A stretch of DNA of 64,000 nucleotides from Herminiimonas sp. KBW02 (lineage in GTDB: Bacteria > Pseudomonadota > Gammaproteobacteria > Burkholderiales > Burkholderiaceae_D), in assembly GCF_003852535.1 (NCBI RefSeq), contig NZ_QAJP01000001.1:1-64000 (forward strand), given 5' to 3'. Of the stretch, positions 27,308 to 36,104 are shown in pieces. The translations under genes were made by a program, and so were the position numbers. The first letter of the stretch is position 1, and each line of letters starts with the position of its first letter. Below the pieces are notes generated by a model. The model saw only the letters and a program-made list of their open reading frames with translations. It was not told where the DNA came from and did no database searches.

Positions 27308-28009
27308 TTAGCCGGGTGGCGCGATGGAGTTAGGAGCTGTCTCGGTAAATTTTTCGAGGCAATAACCGAGGCCACGCACGGTGGCAATGCGCAAGCCACC
27401 GATTTCTATCTTCTTGCGCAAGCGGTGGACATACACTTCGATCGCATTGTTGCTGACTTCTTCGCTCCATTCGCACAGATGATCGACCAGTTGTTCCTTG
27501 GAGACCAGGCGACCGCTGCGCTGCAGCAAAACTTCGAGCAAGCCAAGCTCACGGGCGGAAAGATCCAGCATCTGATCGTTGATGTAGGCGATACGACCAA
27601 CCTGGTCATACGAGAGTGGGCCATGCTTGATGACAGTAGGACCGCCGCCGGCACCACGTCGGGTCAGTGCACGTACGCGCGCTTCCAGTTCCGACAAGGC
27701 AAATGGCTTGGCCATGAAATCATCCGCTCCCAGATCGAGGCCCTTGACGCGTTGTTCGACTGAATCACCGGCGGTCAGGATCAATACCGGCAGGCGCGAA
27801 TTGCGCGCCCGCAGACGTTGCAAGACTTCAAGGCCGGACATCTTGGGCAAGCCCAGGTCGAGGATGAGTAAATCGAAATCTTGGGTGGACAGGACGGAGT
27901 CGGCCTCTGCACCATTTTTTACGCAATCGGTGGCATAACCGGACTGACGCAGGGAACGCGTTAAACCGTCGGCAAGCACACTATCGTCTTCGGCAAGCAG
28001 GATTCGCAT
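27308..28009 (-). CDS. OmpR-family response regulator partner of the TctE-like kinase
   Basis: 233 residues. Receiver domain: acidic pair in ILLAEDDSVLADGL, phospho-acceptor Asp in LLILDLGLPKMSG (about residue 51), Thr in ILTAGDSVEQ, Lys in DFMAKPFALSELEARV. The C-terminal winged helix contains LSARELGLLEVLLQRSGR and EVYVHRLRKKIEIGGLRIATVRGLGYCL. It is the promoter-proximal gene of the four-gene leftward unit (regulator, kinase, DUF4212, symporter). Confidence 0.93.
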   Translation of the reverse strand: MRILLAEDDSVLADGLTRSLRQSGYATDCVKNGAEADSVLSTQDFDLLILDLGLPKMSGLEVLQRLRARNSRLPVLILTAGDSVEQRVKGLDLGADDFMAKPFALSELEARVRALTRRGAGGGPTVIKHGPLSYDQVGRIAYINDQMLDLSARELGLLEVLLQRSGRLVSKEQLVDHLCEWSEEVSNNAIEVYVHRLRKKIEIGGLRIATVRGLGYCLEKFTETAPNSIAPPG

Positions 28010-28104
28010 GGGGATGGCTAGAGGGGGAAGTTGGCTCGTAGTCTATTGGGTTTCGCCCGCAGCAGCAAGACAAGTGTCATGCTGCGCGACTTGTTATTTA
28101 CATA

Positions 28105-28785
28105 CTAGGCCTGTTGCGGGTTTGCCGCTGCTGCAGCGTTGCGGATGGCTCGTTGTGAGAGGGCGTCGGCCTGACCATTTCGTTTGCGCGGTATCCATTG
28201 CAGGCTCACTTGCGGCAGGCTAGCGATGAGGTCTTGAGCCTTCAGGCGTTGTTCACTGAGAATCGCAGCACCATTGTCCCGGCTTTGTACATCGTTGATG
28301 ACGACCTGACTGTCGCCATAAATGAGCAGCTTGTCGGCACCGGTCTGGATGGCTGTTTCCAGAACGCTGATGAGCGCGATGTACTCTGCTTCGCTGCTAT
28401 CGCCGATGCCGGCAATGAAGCTGATTTCGGTTTCCTTGCCTTGCGGACTTTTGAGTAAGCCGCCTATGCCCATCTTGCCCGGATTCGGATGGCAGGAGCC
28501 GTCGAACCAGGCCAGCCATGCGTCCGCATCGGGCTGCCGGGCTGCCTGTTTATGCGCGCGCGCCGCTAATTTGGTTTGTTTGTGTGCGGTGACCTTTGCT
28601 GCGATATGTGCTTTTTCTTGTAGTCGCTGGTTGACCAGTTCAGCCAGGGAGCCAGTTCCTGCTGCCTTGCTCAAAACTTCTGTCAGCGCGGCTTCCGTGC
28701 TGAGCCCCTGGCGTTTGGTGAGACGCAGGGCGGCAGATTTTTCCTTTTTGTAAGCGACTTCGGATAGCTCAGCGGTAGTGCACAT
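28105..28785 (-). CDS. RNase H-like protein (RNase HI family) with N-terminal extension
   Basis: 226 residues if started at ATG 28785 (MCTTAELSEV). The open frame continues upstream to 29160 but covers the recA promoter and has unlike composition, so I do not use it. The RNase H domain (about residue 96 on) shows the catalytic carboxylates: Asp in AWFDGSCHPNPGKMG, Glu in SSEAEYIALI, Asp in LIYGDSQVVIN and Asp in NGQADALSQ. The first 95 residues, with many Ala, Lys and Gln (LQEKAHIAAKVTAHKQTKLA), form a helical extension absent from E. coli RnhA. The family is a reverse-transcriptase-like ribonuclease; it is not the main rnhA. It is divergent from recA. Confidence 0.8.
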   Translation of the reverse strand: MCTTAELSEVAYKKEKSAALRLTKRQGLSTEAALTEVLSKAAGTGSLAELVNQRLQEKAHIAAKVTAHKQTKLAARAHKQAARQPDADAWLAWFDGSCHPNPGKMGIGGLLKSPQGKETEISFIAGIGDSSEAEYIALISVLETAIQTGADKLLIYGDSQVVINDVQSRDNGAAILSEQRLKAQDLIASLPQVSLQWIPRKRNGQADALSQRAIRNAAAAANPQQA

Positions 28786-28973
28786 AAAGATAGAAGTGTG
28801 TATCGGATAGGCAGATATTACGTGGGAATTGCCGCGTCGCTGGAGAGAAATAGCTGTGCTTGCTAGTATCTGGCCTGCTTGCAAAGACTGGTTGCTTGCA
28901 GGATGAATGCATGTCAAAAAGTAATCTTTTTGACTGTTTGCAAAAATATCGCAAGAGCAGCTTGCATAAAGCA

Positions 28974-28989
28974 CTGTTTTTTTATACAG
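28974..28989 (+). promoter_or_regulatory. LexA (SOS) box upstream of recA
   Basis: CTGT-TTTTTTAT-ACAG is a perfect CTGT-N8-ACAG palindrome core 68 bases before the recA ATG. It overlaps a possible -10 (TATACA, 28983-28988) with TTGCAT as a weak -35 at 28962-28967. The box places recA, and probably recX, in the SOS regulon. Confidence 0.85.
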
Positions 28990-29056
28990 TGTGGTTTCTG
29001 GCTCCAAACACTGTATAAACCCTGTTTCGTTACAACCAACCGCCGAAAGAATCTTT

Positions 29057-30160
29057 ATGGACGACAAAAAAAACGCTCCGAGCTCGGACAAGAGTAAAGC
29101 ACTCGCCGCTGCACTAGCGCAAATCGAAAAGCAGTTCGGTAAAGGTTCGGTGATGCGCATGGAAGACGGCGCAGTCGTCGAAGAAGTGCAGGTTGTTTCT
29201 ACCGGCTCTCTCGGACTGGATATCGCACTCGGCGTCGGCGGCTTACCGCGTGGCCGTGTCGTTGAAATCTACGGTCCTGAATCGTCGGGTAAAACCACAC
29301 TGACCTTGCAAACCATCGCAGAAATGCAAAAGCTGGGCGGTACTTGCGCGTTTATCGATGCAGAACATGCGCTGGACGTGACTTACGCGCAGAAGCTGGG
29401 TATCAATTTGTCCGAGTTGCTGATTTCGCAACCGGATACCGGCGAACAGGCACTGGAAATTTGTGATGCGCTGGTACGTTCTGGCGGCGTCGACCTGATC
29501 GTTATCGACTCGGTCGCAGCACTGACACCACGCGCTGAAATTGAAGGCGACATGGGTGACTCGCTGCCAGGTTTGCAAGCGCGTCTGATGTCGCAGGCAT
29601 TGCGTAAATTGACCGGCAGCATCAACCGCACCAACACACTGGTGATCTTCATTAACCAGATTCGTATGAAAATCGGTGTGATGTTCGGTAATCCGGAAAC
29701 CACCACTGGCGGTAACGCATTGAAGTTCTACGCATCGGTTCGTCTGGATATCCGTCGTACCGGTTCGATCAAGTCTGGCGATGAAGTGATTGGTAATGAA
29801 ACCAAGATCAAAGTCGTTAAAAACAAAATCGCTCCGCCATTCAAGGAAGCGCATTTCGATATTCTGTATGGCGAAGGCACATCACGTGAAGGTGAAATCC
29901 TCGATTTGGGCGCCGATGCCAAAATCGTTGAAAAATCGGGCGCCTGGTATAGCTATAACGGCGAACGCATCGGTCAGGGTAAGGACAATGCACGCAACTA
30001 TCTGAAAGAGCGTCCGGAACTGGCACGCGAAATCGAAAACAAGGTACGTGCTTCGCTGGGTGTGCCTGAGTTGAGCCCGATCAAGTCGGATGAGCCAGCT
30101 GCAAAGAAATCTTCGGCTAAGGAAAGCAAAGAAGCCAAAGAATTGAAAGAAGTTGAATAA
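29057..30160 (+). CDS. recA: Recombinase RecA
   Basis: 367 residues. I chose ATG 29057, since an upstream in-frame ATG (28991) overlaps the LexA box. RecA forms ATP-dependent filaments on ssDNA, performs strand exchange and drives LexA self-cleavage. Signatures are Walker [14 protein letters not shown] (about residue 67), Walker [20 protein letters not shown], the L1/L2 DNA loops region [13 protein letters not shown] and [35 protein letters not shown], and [15 protein letters not shown]. The C-terminal tail is Lys/Glu-rich ([13 protein letters not shown]), consistent with the regulatory tail. It leads into recX 69 bases later. Confidence 0.98.
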   Translation: MDDKKNAPSSDKSKALAAALAQIEKQFGKGSVMRMEDGAVVEEVQVVSTGSLGLDIALGVGGLPRGRVVEIYGPESSGKTTLTLQTIAEMQKLGGTCAFIDAEHALDVTYAQKLGINLSELLISQPDTGEQALEICDALVRSGGVDLIVIDSVAALTPRAEIEGDMGDSLPGLQARLMSQALRKLTGSINRTNTLVIFINQIRMKIGVMFGNPETTTGGNALKFYASVRLDIRRTGSIKSGDEVIGNETKIKVVKNKIAPPFKEAHFDILYGEGTSREGEILDLGADAKIVEKSGAWYSYNGERIGQGKDNARNYLKERPELAREIENKVRASLGVPELSPIKSDEPAAKKSSAKESKEAKELKEVE

Positions 30161-30229
30161 GGTTCAGTGTCGCTGCACTTGATTCAACGTTTGATCTTAA
30201 TTAACGAGCGCCCGCGCTGAAGGACTCAT

Positions 30230-30685
30230 ATGGCAAAACTGCAAGTGAGTCTGAAAGCGCGGGCGCTTCGTTATTTATCGGCGCGTGAACATAGCCGGCA
30301 GGAGTTGGGGCGCAAGCTGGCGCGCTATGCGCAAGAAGGCGATGACGTCGAAGCCTTGCTCGATACACTGGAAGCGGCGAAGTTTCTTTCGCAAAGCCGC
30401 TTTTCTGAATCATTGGTACACAGACGTGCGGCCCGTTTCGGCAATAGTCGCATCATGTCCGAATTAAAAAGTCATGGCATAGACGCGGAGTCGCTGACTG
30501 ACATCAAGGCGAATCTGGCGGCGGATGAATTTGCGCGTGCGCGGGCAGTGTGGGAGCGCAAGTTCGGTGCGGTCGCGACGAGCTCTGAAGAGCGCGCCAA
30601 ACAGATGCGTTTTTTAATGCAGCGCGGATTTTCGCATCGGGCGATACAGGCTGCGATGCGTGCAGCGAATACGGACGAAGATTGA
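30230..30685 (+). CDS. recX: Regulatory protein RecX
   Basis: 151 residues. RecX binds RecA filaments and limits their activity. It is helical with the family patterns [43 protein letters not shown] and [18 protein letters not shown], plus a C-terminal [18 protein letters not shown]. It directly follows recA, as in most proteobacteria, and no terminator is visible between them. It starts with ATG 30230; GAAGGACTC upstream serves as ribosome site. Confidence 0.95.
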   Translation: MAKLQVSLKARALRYLSAREHSRQELGRKLARYAQEGDDVEALLDTLEAAKFLSQSRFSESLVHRRAARFGNSRIMSELKSHGIDAESLTDIKANLAADEFARARAVWERKFGAVATSSEERAKQMRFLMQRGFSHRAIQAAMRAANTDED

Positions 30686-30688
30686 AAT

Positions 30689-30720
30689 GCCAGCCTGCGT
30701 TTATCAAGGCGCAGGCTGGC
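30689..30720. terminator. Perfect 11-bp hairpin between recX and a converging gene
   Basis: GCCAGCCTGCG and CGCAGGCTGGC with a ten-base loop lie between stops at 30685 and 30729. There is no T-run on either side, so it is a weak or Rho-assisted terminator at best. Confidence 0.5.
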
Positions 30721-30728
30721 AGATATGC

Positions 30729-31661
30729 TTAGTGATCCATCAGGGCTTTGACGTGCACGGCAGTGCTTGAAGCCAGACCTTCCAGGCTGTAACCACCTTC
30801 CAGTATCGACACGATACGTCCTTCGCAGGTTTCGTCCGCTATTTTCATCAGTTCACGTGTGACCCAGTCAAAGTCGTCATCCTGCAGTTTCAAACCTGCG
30901 AGCGGATCCAGATGATGGGCGTCGAAACCGGCAGAAATAATGATCAGTTCAGGATTGAAGGCGCGGATAGCCGGCAGCATTTTTGCAGCGGTTTGTTCCC
31001 GGAACAAAGCCGAATCACAGCCGCGTGGCAGTGGCACGTTGACGATGTTGTGTGACACGCCGGTTTCCTTTTCGAGGCCGGTGCCCGGATAGAAATGTGA
31101 CTGATGGCTGGAGGCATAGAATAATTCCGGCCGGTCATAAAACGCTGCCTGCGTGCCGTTACCGTGATGAACGTCGAAATCGATGACAGCCACGCGCTCC
31201 AGCTTGTGTACCTCGTAGGCATAGGCAGCGGCAATCGCTGCCTGATTGAAAATGCAGAAGCCCATCGCGCGGCTGGGTTCGGCGTGGTGGCCGCAAGGAC
31301 GGGTGGCACAGAACACATTGTGCGCTTCATTGTCCAGCACCAGGTCAACTCCGGCGCAGGCAGCGCCGACGCAGCGCATGACGGCTTCCAGCGAGCCAGG
31401 CGACATGACTGTATCGCCGCCGTCCAGCGGCATGGTGCCACGGTACGGTGATGCGTCTTCGACGTCGAGTACAAAGTCTTCGGTATGTATGAGTAACACC
31501 TGTTCACGTGTACCCATAGGTGCTTCGCGCCATTCTGCGGCGGCAAATTCCGGTAAGCGCAAGGCGCGCAGGACGGCCTTCAGGCGCTCAGGTGATTCCG
31601 GGTGGCCGGAGCCAGGTTTGTGTTCCAGGCAAGCGTCGTGGGTGTAGATTACTGTGGTCAT
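30729..31661 (-). CDS. Histone deacetylase-family protein (acetylpolyamine-type)
   Basis: 310 residues. Zinc amidohydrolase fold of the HDAC family, with the start IYTHDACLEHKPGSGHPESPERL, tandem-His region RPCGHHAEPSRAMGFCIFNQ, and metal ligands in IDFDVHHGNGTQAAF and SAGFDAHHLDPL. The later SILEGGYSLEGLA carries the Gly-rich loop and should place the catalytic Tyr. Bacterial members deacetylate polyamines or other small amides; there are no bacterial histones to serve as substrate. It is isolated and converges on recX. Confidence 0.9.
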   Translation of the reverse strand: MTTVIYTHDACLEHKPGSGHPESPERLKAVLRALRLPEFAAAEWREAPMGTREQVLLIHTEDFVLDVEDASPYRGTMPLDGGDTVMSPGSLEAVMRCVGAACAGVDLVLDNEAHNVFCATRPCGHHAEPSRAMGFCIFNQAAIAAAYAYEVHKLERVAVIDFDVHHGNGTQAAFYDRPELFYASSHQSHFYPGTGLEKETGVSHNIVNVPLPRGCDSALFREQTAAKMLPAIRAFNPELIIISAGFDAHHLDPLAGLKLQDDDFDWVTRELMKIADETCEGRIVSILEGGYSLEGLASSTAVHVKALMDH

Positions 31662-32003
31662 ATTTAATTATTGATGCCTGGTATAGCGGCATCTTCTCCA
31701 TTATAAAAACCTGAATAGCGGGTATGTCTGCGCGACACTATGTGTGCCTGCTTCCCATTATAGAGGTGCAGCCGTGGGCAGGCGACTATCGTCGCTGTAT
31801 TTAAAAATTGGTCTTCCCGATGCTGCCTGAACGGTGTTGAACGAGCCGGGTTTAAGGTATGAACCGTGGCAGGATCGCTGTAAACGTCCGTTTTTGGTCT
31901 GAAAGCAGGATATGATCTGTTCCTGTCAGGAATCTAGTTATTTGCCTGTAAACGAAAATTGCATTTCCCTCGCCTAAAACCCAGTCGCTAATCAGCCATC
32001 TTT
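31662..32003. other. Intergenic region upstream of PP2C gene
   Basis: 342 bases between divergent genes. I see no promoter with two good hexamers, no terminator hairpin and no coding frame. Confidence 0.4.
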
Positions 32004-32825
32004 ATGACGTATTCCGTCGAGCTTCAATTCGCCGCCAAAACCGATACGGGTTTGGTGCGTGCGCATAATGAAGATGCGGTGGAAATCATCGAAGCTTACC
32101 GGGCACTGGTGCTGGCAGACGGCATGGGCGGTTACAACGCCGGTGAAATTGCCAGCGGCATCGCCACCACGGTTTTTCGCGCTGCGCTGGAACAGCAACT
32201 ACTGCAATTGCAGGAAAAGGCGCGCGTCGCCAGTAGCAAATCCTTGCAGCGACTGGTGGTGGAGGCGGTTGCTTCCGCTAATGAACAAATCCTTGAAGTG
32301 GCGCGCATCCAGCCGCAGTACAGCGGCATGGGGACGACCCTGGTTGCGGCCTTATTTCATCATGACCGTATCATCGTGGCGCACGTCGGCGATTCCCGTG
32401 CCTATCGATTTCGCCATGGACAACTGACGCAAATCACGCGCGACCATTCCCAATTACAAGAGCAGATTGATGCCGGACTGGTGAGTCCGGAGTGGGCCCG
32501 TTTCGCGCCGAATAAAAACCTGATTACGCGGGCGCTCGGCGTGGCCGCACACGTCGAGGTGGAAGTGAACGATTACCAGACCGAGGATGGTGATATTTAT
32601 CTGCTGTGTTCGGATGGTCTGTCCGATATGCTGGCCAGCGAGCAGATGCGCGCGATGCTGGCAGATAACGATACGGATCTTGAATTACTATGTAGTTCGC
32701 TGGTGCAGGCGGCGAATGATAATGGCGGACGCGATAATATTTCCGTCATGCTGGCAAAAGTCGAATCGAGCGTGCCGACGCCTAAGGGCTGGTGGGAACG
32801 TCTCGCAGCAAATTTCAGGTTCTGA
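32004..32825 (+). CDS. PP2C-type serine/threonine phosphatase
   Basis: 273 residues. Metal-binding motifs are TDTGLVRAHNEDAVEI (Asp/Glu near residues 13-25), VLADGMGGYNAGEIAS (the DGMGG signature), VAHVGDSRAYRF, LLCSDGLSDML (the DG) and NDNGGRDNISVML (final Asp). All residues expected for a two-Mn/Mg phosphatase are present. No signal peptide. The next gene is an FHA-domain protein, and PP2C plus FHA normally work with a Ser/Thr kinase; no kinase gene lies within the window. Confidence 0.93.
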   Translation: MTYSVELQFAAKTDTGLVRAHNEDAVEIIEAYRALVLADGMGGYNAGEIASGIATTVFRAALEQQLLQLQEKARVASSKSLQRLVVEAVASANEQILEVARIQPQYSGMGTTLVAALFHHDRIIVAHVGDSRAYRFRHGQLTQITRDHSQLQEQIDAGLVSPEWARFAPNKNLITRALGVAAHVEVEVNDYQTEDGDIYLLCSDGLSDMLASEQMRAMLADNDTDLELLCSSLVQAANDNGGRDNISVMLAKVESSVPTPKGWWERLAANFRF

Positions 32826-32942
32826 CTTGGCATAGATATTGATAGTGTGATGCAGCATCAAGTGACATTGCATGGAGCTGAATGCTGAAAAGCCAGCCTG
32901 GACAGGCATAAACAGATAAGTAAGAAGGGAAGTTGGAAAGTA

Positions 32943-33611
32943 ATGCCTACGATTATTTTGGCAAAAGACGGCATCGCCCTGCAGGAATTTCCATTGTCGA
33001 AAGAGCGTACCAGTATAGGACGGCGTGCCTATAACGACATCGTCATCGATGCGGCCGGAATCAGCGGCGAGCATGCGGTGATCATTTCGCACCCGGTTGG
33101 TTGTTACTTTGAAGATTTGGGCAGTACCAACGGCAGTCAGCTCAAGGGGCAGGGAGTCACGAAACACTTTTTGGAAGACGGCGATGTGATAGCCCTCGCT
33201 ACGTATACCATCCAGTATTGTGCGCATGCCAGCATCGAAGATTCCATAACAGTATTTACAGATAATGTGAGCCGCCTGGAAGATCTGGGCGATATTCAGC
33301 AAATTACCGAACCATCGTATCGGGATTCAATTGAAGCAATCATGAGTACAACAGCTGTAGTCAAAATTCTTAACGGAGCCAGCGCTGGCAAAGAAGTAGT
33401 CTTAAATAAGGTCCTGACGACCATAGGTCGCCCGGGGCGGCACGTCGCCGTGTTTGCGATAAGCCCGCAAGGCTACAGCCTGACGCATGTCGAAGGGGAC
33501 GAGTATCCGGTTGTCAACGGTACATCGATAGGCACATTGAGCCAGCCGCTGAACAATGGCGACCAGATACACTTTTCTGGTACTGACATAGTGTTTATGC
33601 ACGAAGCGTGA
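32943..33611 (+). CDS. FHA-domain protein (two FHA-like halves)
   Basis: 222 residues; ribosome site GGAAGTTGGAAAG. The N-terminal FHA domain has SKERTSIGRRAYNDIVID, GISGEHAVIISHPVG and DLGSTNGSQLKGQGV, the phosphothreonine-binding loops. A second FHA-like half (about 120-222) keeps VLTTIGRPGRHVAVFAISPQG but lacks the SxxH of loop 3-4, so it may bind weakly or not. The product probably binds a phosphorylated partner. It lies 117 bases after the PP2C gene. Confidence 0.85.
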   Translation: MPTIILAKDGIALQEFPLSKERTSIGRRAYNDIVIDAAGISGEHAVIISHPVGCYFEDLGSTNGSQLKGQGVTKHFLEDGDVIALATYTIQYCAHASIEDSITVFTDNVSRLEDLGDIQQITEPSYRDSIEAIMSTTAVVKILNGASAGKEVVLNKVLTTIGRPGRHVAVFAISPQGYSLTHVEGDEYPVVNGTSIGTLSQPLNNGDQIHFSGTDIVFMHEA

Positions 33612-33748
33612 CGTAATTCTGCGTCGCTGCACTGCCGCAAGACAAAATTTATAGCTCGATGTGACAAATTTTGGCGCAGGCCTAACCAAAATTGTTACTT
33701 TTCGTTAAATAGTTATGACAATTGCACAAGATTAGACTGAATTTGGGG

Positions 33749-33764
33749 TGGCACAGCGATTGCT
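33749..33764 (+). promoter_or_regulatory. Sigma-54 promoter of pilA
   Basis: TGGCAC-AGCGA-TTGCT matches TGGCAC-N5-TTGCW with the invariant GG and GC twelve bases apart, 54 bases before the pilin ATG. Pilin genes with such promoters are usually activated by PilR with RpoN; neither gene is in the window. Confidence 0.88.
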
Positions 33765-33817
33765 GTATGACTGTCAGGGTGGAAAAGCTACCTGTATTCC
33801 CAAACCAGGAGAGATAA

Positions 33818-34318
33818 ATGAAATCGATGAAAATGATGAAGAAAGCACAAAGCGGTTTTACGCTGATCGAATTGATGATCGTTGTAGCGATTATCGGTAT
33901 TTTGGCTGCGGTGGCGATTCCACAGTATCAAAACTATGTAACACGCGCTAAGTTGGCGAAAGTTAATTCGGTGATTGACCCGATCAAACTCGCAGTTGCA
34001 GATTTTATGCAAGACAATGGCGGTACATTGCCAGGCACTGCTAGCGCCTGGGCCAGCTTGGGTTTTGATGCTACAACTGGACCATCGACCAGCACAGAGG
34101 TACAAACGCTGGGTATAACGACTGGTGCTACTGGCGCAATTACTGCATTGTTGCGCAATATCGGTTCCCCGTTTGATACAAGAACTATTAGCTTCACTCC
34201 TTCCCAATCGCCTACTCAGTCGGTTATAACCTGGACCGTTAGCTGCGATCAGTCCCTGGGTAATGCCACTGCAACTGCAACGATGAACAAAGTATTTGGA
34301 TCAAGCTCCGGTTGCTAA
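33818..34318 (+). CDS. pilA: Type IV pilin, major subunit-like (PilA)
   Basis: 166-residue precursor with AGGAGAG upstream. The short positive leader (13 residues, [13 protein letters not shown]) is followed by [20 protein letters not shown], the prepilin cleavage site, with Phe+1 and Glu+5, then [10 protein letters not shown]. The C-terminal domain has two Cys, VSCDQ and the terminal SSSGC, forming the disulfide loop, with Gly/Thr/Ser-rich middle ([20 protein letters not shown]). It matches type IVa pilins. A candidate glycosyltransferase follows immediately, and the Ser-rich C-terminus is a plausible modification site. Assigned by family; other pilins may exist elsewhere. Confidence 0.93.
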   Translation: MKSMKMMKKAQSGFTLIELMIVVAIIGILAAVAIPQYQNYVTRAKLAKVNSVIDPIKLAVADFMQDNGGTLPGTASAWASLGFDATTGPSTSTEVQTLGITTGATGAITALLRNIGSPFDTRTISFTPSQSPTQSVITWTVSCDQSLGNATATATMNKVFGSSSGC

Positions 34319-34330
34319 TACTCTGTCCTT

Positions 34331-34361
34331 AAAAGGGAACCCTAATCGGGTTCCTTTTTTA
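34331..34361 (+). terminator. Intrinsic terminator after pilA
   Basis: Stem of GGGAACCC against GGGTTCC, with one bulged G and four-base loop, then a run of six T. Confidence 0.8.
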
Positions 34362-34392
34362 TTTGTACTTAAGAAAGACGTATAGCGAAAGT

Positions 34393-36096
34393 ATGGTCCT
34401 AAGATTAGATAATTTCGGCCGTTTATCTTTCGTTGTGATTGGTATCTTTTCTCTATTGATACCAATATTTTTATATTTCCCGTTTTTTGAAAGCACGCTG
34501 GTCTTTGATGATCATGGCTTGTTTGCAAATTCAAAAGTTTACGAATTTGCCCAGCAGCCGCTTGATTTCAAGCCAAGAACCTTTCCCTATTTTACAATTG
34601 GCTTCATTCATGTTTTGAGCCAAAGTCTTGCGCTCAATCGCATCTTCAGTCTGATACTTCATATTGCGTGTGCCGGCTTATTGTTTGCCTTGCTGCGCGC
34701 GCTTCTTGTTGCTACAACCCGGGAATGGAAAGAAATCGCTTGTTCCCAGCACAGTCGTTCGATCGTTTTGTTGAGCGCAGTTGTTGCAATCGGTTTTGCT
34801 GTCCACCCTGTTGCCGTGTACGGCGTCGCGTATCTTGCGCAGCGCGCGGGTCTTTTTGCAACCCTTTTCTCTCTCTTATCCCTGTGGTTTTACCGCCGCG
34901 CCTTTGCTGAAAACCGCAGCGTAGATATCATCACAGCAGCCTTGTTTTATTCACTGGCAGTCTTCTCCAAAGAACACGCAATCATGTTGCCCCTGGCAGC
35001 TTTGCCACTTGCAGCTTTATATGAAGGAAGCCGGCGCTTACATTTCAAGCGCATGGCTTTGTATTTAGTACTTTGCTTGCCAGCAGCTTTGACGGTCTTG
35101 CTGGCGAGCAGACATATAGTCGCCAGTAGTTACGAACCCGATGTAGCCGCCATGCTGCCGCAGATGCAAAACATCGCTGTCATGGCGCAAGCGCGTGGCG
35201 AATGGCTGGTCAGTATTATTTTGCAGGCAGGTTTCTTTTTCGATTATCTGGCGTACTGGATAGTGCCGGATGTGCGCTTTTTGTCCGCTGATATGCGCTT
35301 TGATTTTGTGCATATCTGGTCATCATGGTGGATATTCCCGAAAGCCTTTTTATTCTTTGTTTCGCCGCTGGTCGCGATTTATTTTCTGCGCAAGAAAGGC
35401 CTGGTCGCACTGTTCTGCTGCGGTTATCTGTATTCGTGGTTTTTGTTCATGACTGAGCAGGCAGCGGTGCGTTTCCAAGAGCCTTTTGTTTTATATCGTA
35501 GCTATTTGTGGGCACCTGGTTACGCAATGATGCTGGCCGCTGTGTGCGCGCGTATTCCGCGACGCTGGTTGCTGATGGCGGCCATTCCAGTCTTTGTGGT
35601 TTTCTTTTTACTCGCCCGAGACAGGCTGACCAGTCTTTCGACTGAGGCGAATGTGTGGAAGGATGCCGCAGCCAAAATGGAGTCTCCGACCCTGGTTGGC
35701 AGCGATCGTATTTTTTATAACCGCGGGCTGGCATATATGCGGGAAAAGCGATACGAAGATGCGATAGCTGATTTCTCCCGCACTATTCAACTTAATCCGA
35801 AAGTGGCGCAAGCTTATTACAATCGTGCGTTGGCTTATTACACGCTGGAGAAATATCCTGCAGCCATGAATGATCTCAATCAGGCTTTGGCACTGAATGC
35901 CAAGGATGGCTCTGCGCTTTATATGCGTGGTTTAATTTTTGAGCGTCGTGGGTGTGTTGTACAAGCTAAACAAGCCTTCGCCGCCAGCATGGCGCAGGGG
36001 AATCAGGTTGCGAAGTTAAAACTGGAAGATATGGAAAAGAAAAGCAGGGCTGGTGAAGATGGCAAGCAACCGGAAGCCAGTGCTTGCCAGGATTAA
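34393..36096 (+). CDS. Membrane glycosyltransferase-like protein with C-terminal TPRs
   Basis: 567 residues from ATG 34393. An in-frame TTG at 34363 would put the start inside the pilA terminator, so I reject it. About ten or more transmembrane helices occupy residues 10-440. The first loop holds VFDDHGLFANSKVYEFAQQP, a DD pair like that of GT-C enzymes, and a later loop WLVSIILQAGFFFDYLAYWIVP. The last 120 residues form about three TPRs, for example DRIFYNRGLAYMREKRYEDA and VAQAYYNRALAYYTLEKYPA. The layout is that of TMTC-type or pilin O-glycosyltransferases. It may modify PilA, but function is inferred from position only. The base composition is slightly AT-richer than its neighbours at the start. 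Confidence 0.65.
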   Translation: MVLRLDNFGRLSFVVIGIFSLLIPIFLYFPFFESTLVFDDHGLFANSKVYEFAQQPLDFKPRTFPYFTIGFIHVLSQSLALNRIFSLILHIACAGLLFALLRALLVATTREWKEIACSQHSRSIVLLSAVVAIGFAVHPVAVYGVAYLAQRAGLFATLFSLLSLWFYRRAFAENRSVDIITAALFYSLAVFSKEHAIMLPLAALPLAALYEGSRRLHFKRMALYLVLCLPAALTVLLASRHIVASSYEPDVAAMLPQMQNIAVMAQARGEWLVSIILQAGFFFDYLAYWIVPDVRFLSADMRFDFVHIWSSWWIFPKAFLFFVSPLVAIYFLRKKGLVALFCCGYLYSWFLFMTEQAAVRFQEPFVLYRSYLWAPGYAMMLAAVCARIPRRWLLMAAIPVFVVFFLLARDRLTSLSTEANVWKDAAAKMESPTLVGSDRIFYNRGLAYMREKRYEDAIADFSRTIQLNPKVAQAYYNRALAYYTLEKYPAAMNDLNQALALNAKDGSALYMRGLIFERRGCVVQAKQAFAASMAQGNQVAKLKLEDMEKKSRAGEDGKQPEASACQD

Positions 36097-36104
36097 TTCA
36101 AGAT

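Noticed and set aside
29008-29024. Second LexA-like half site CTGTATAAACCCTGTT
   Set aside because: The right half reads CTG in the same direction rather than ACAG, so it is not an SOS palindrome.
28786-29160. N-terminal extension of the RNase H-like gene
   Set aside because: The frame is open but runs through the recA LexA box and promoter and adds residues unlike the family.
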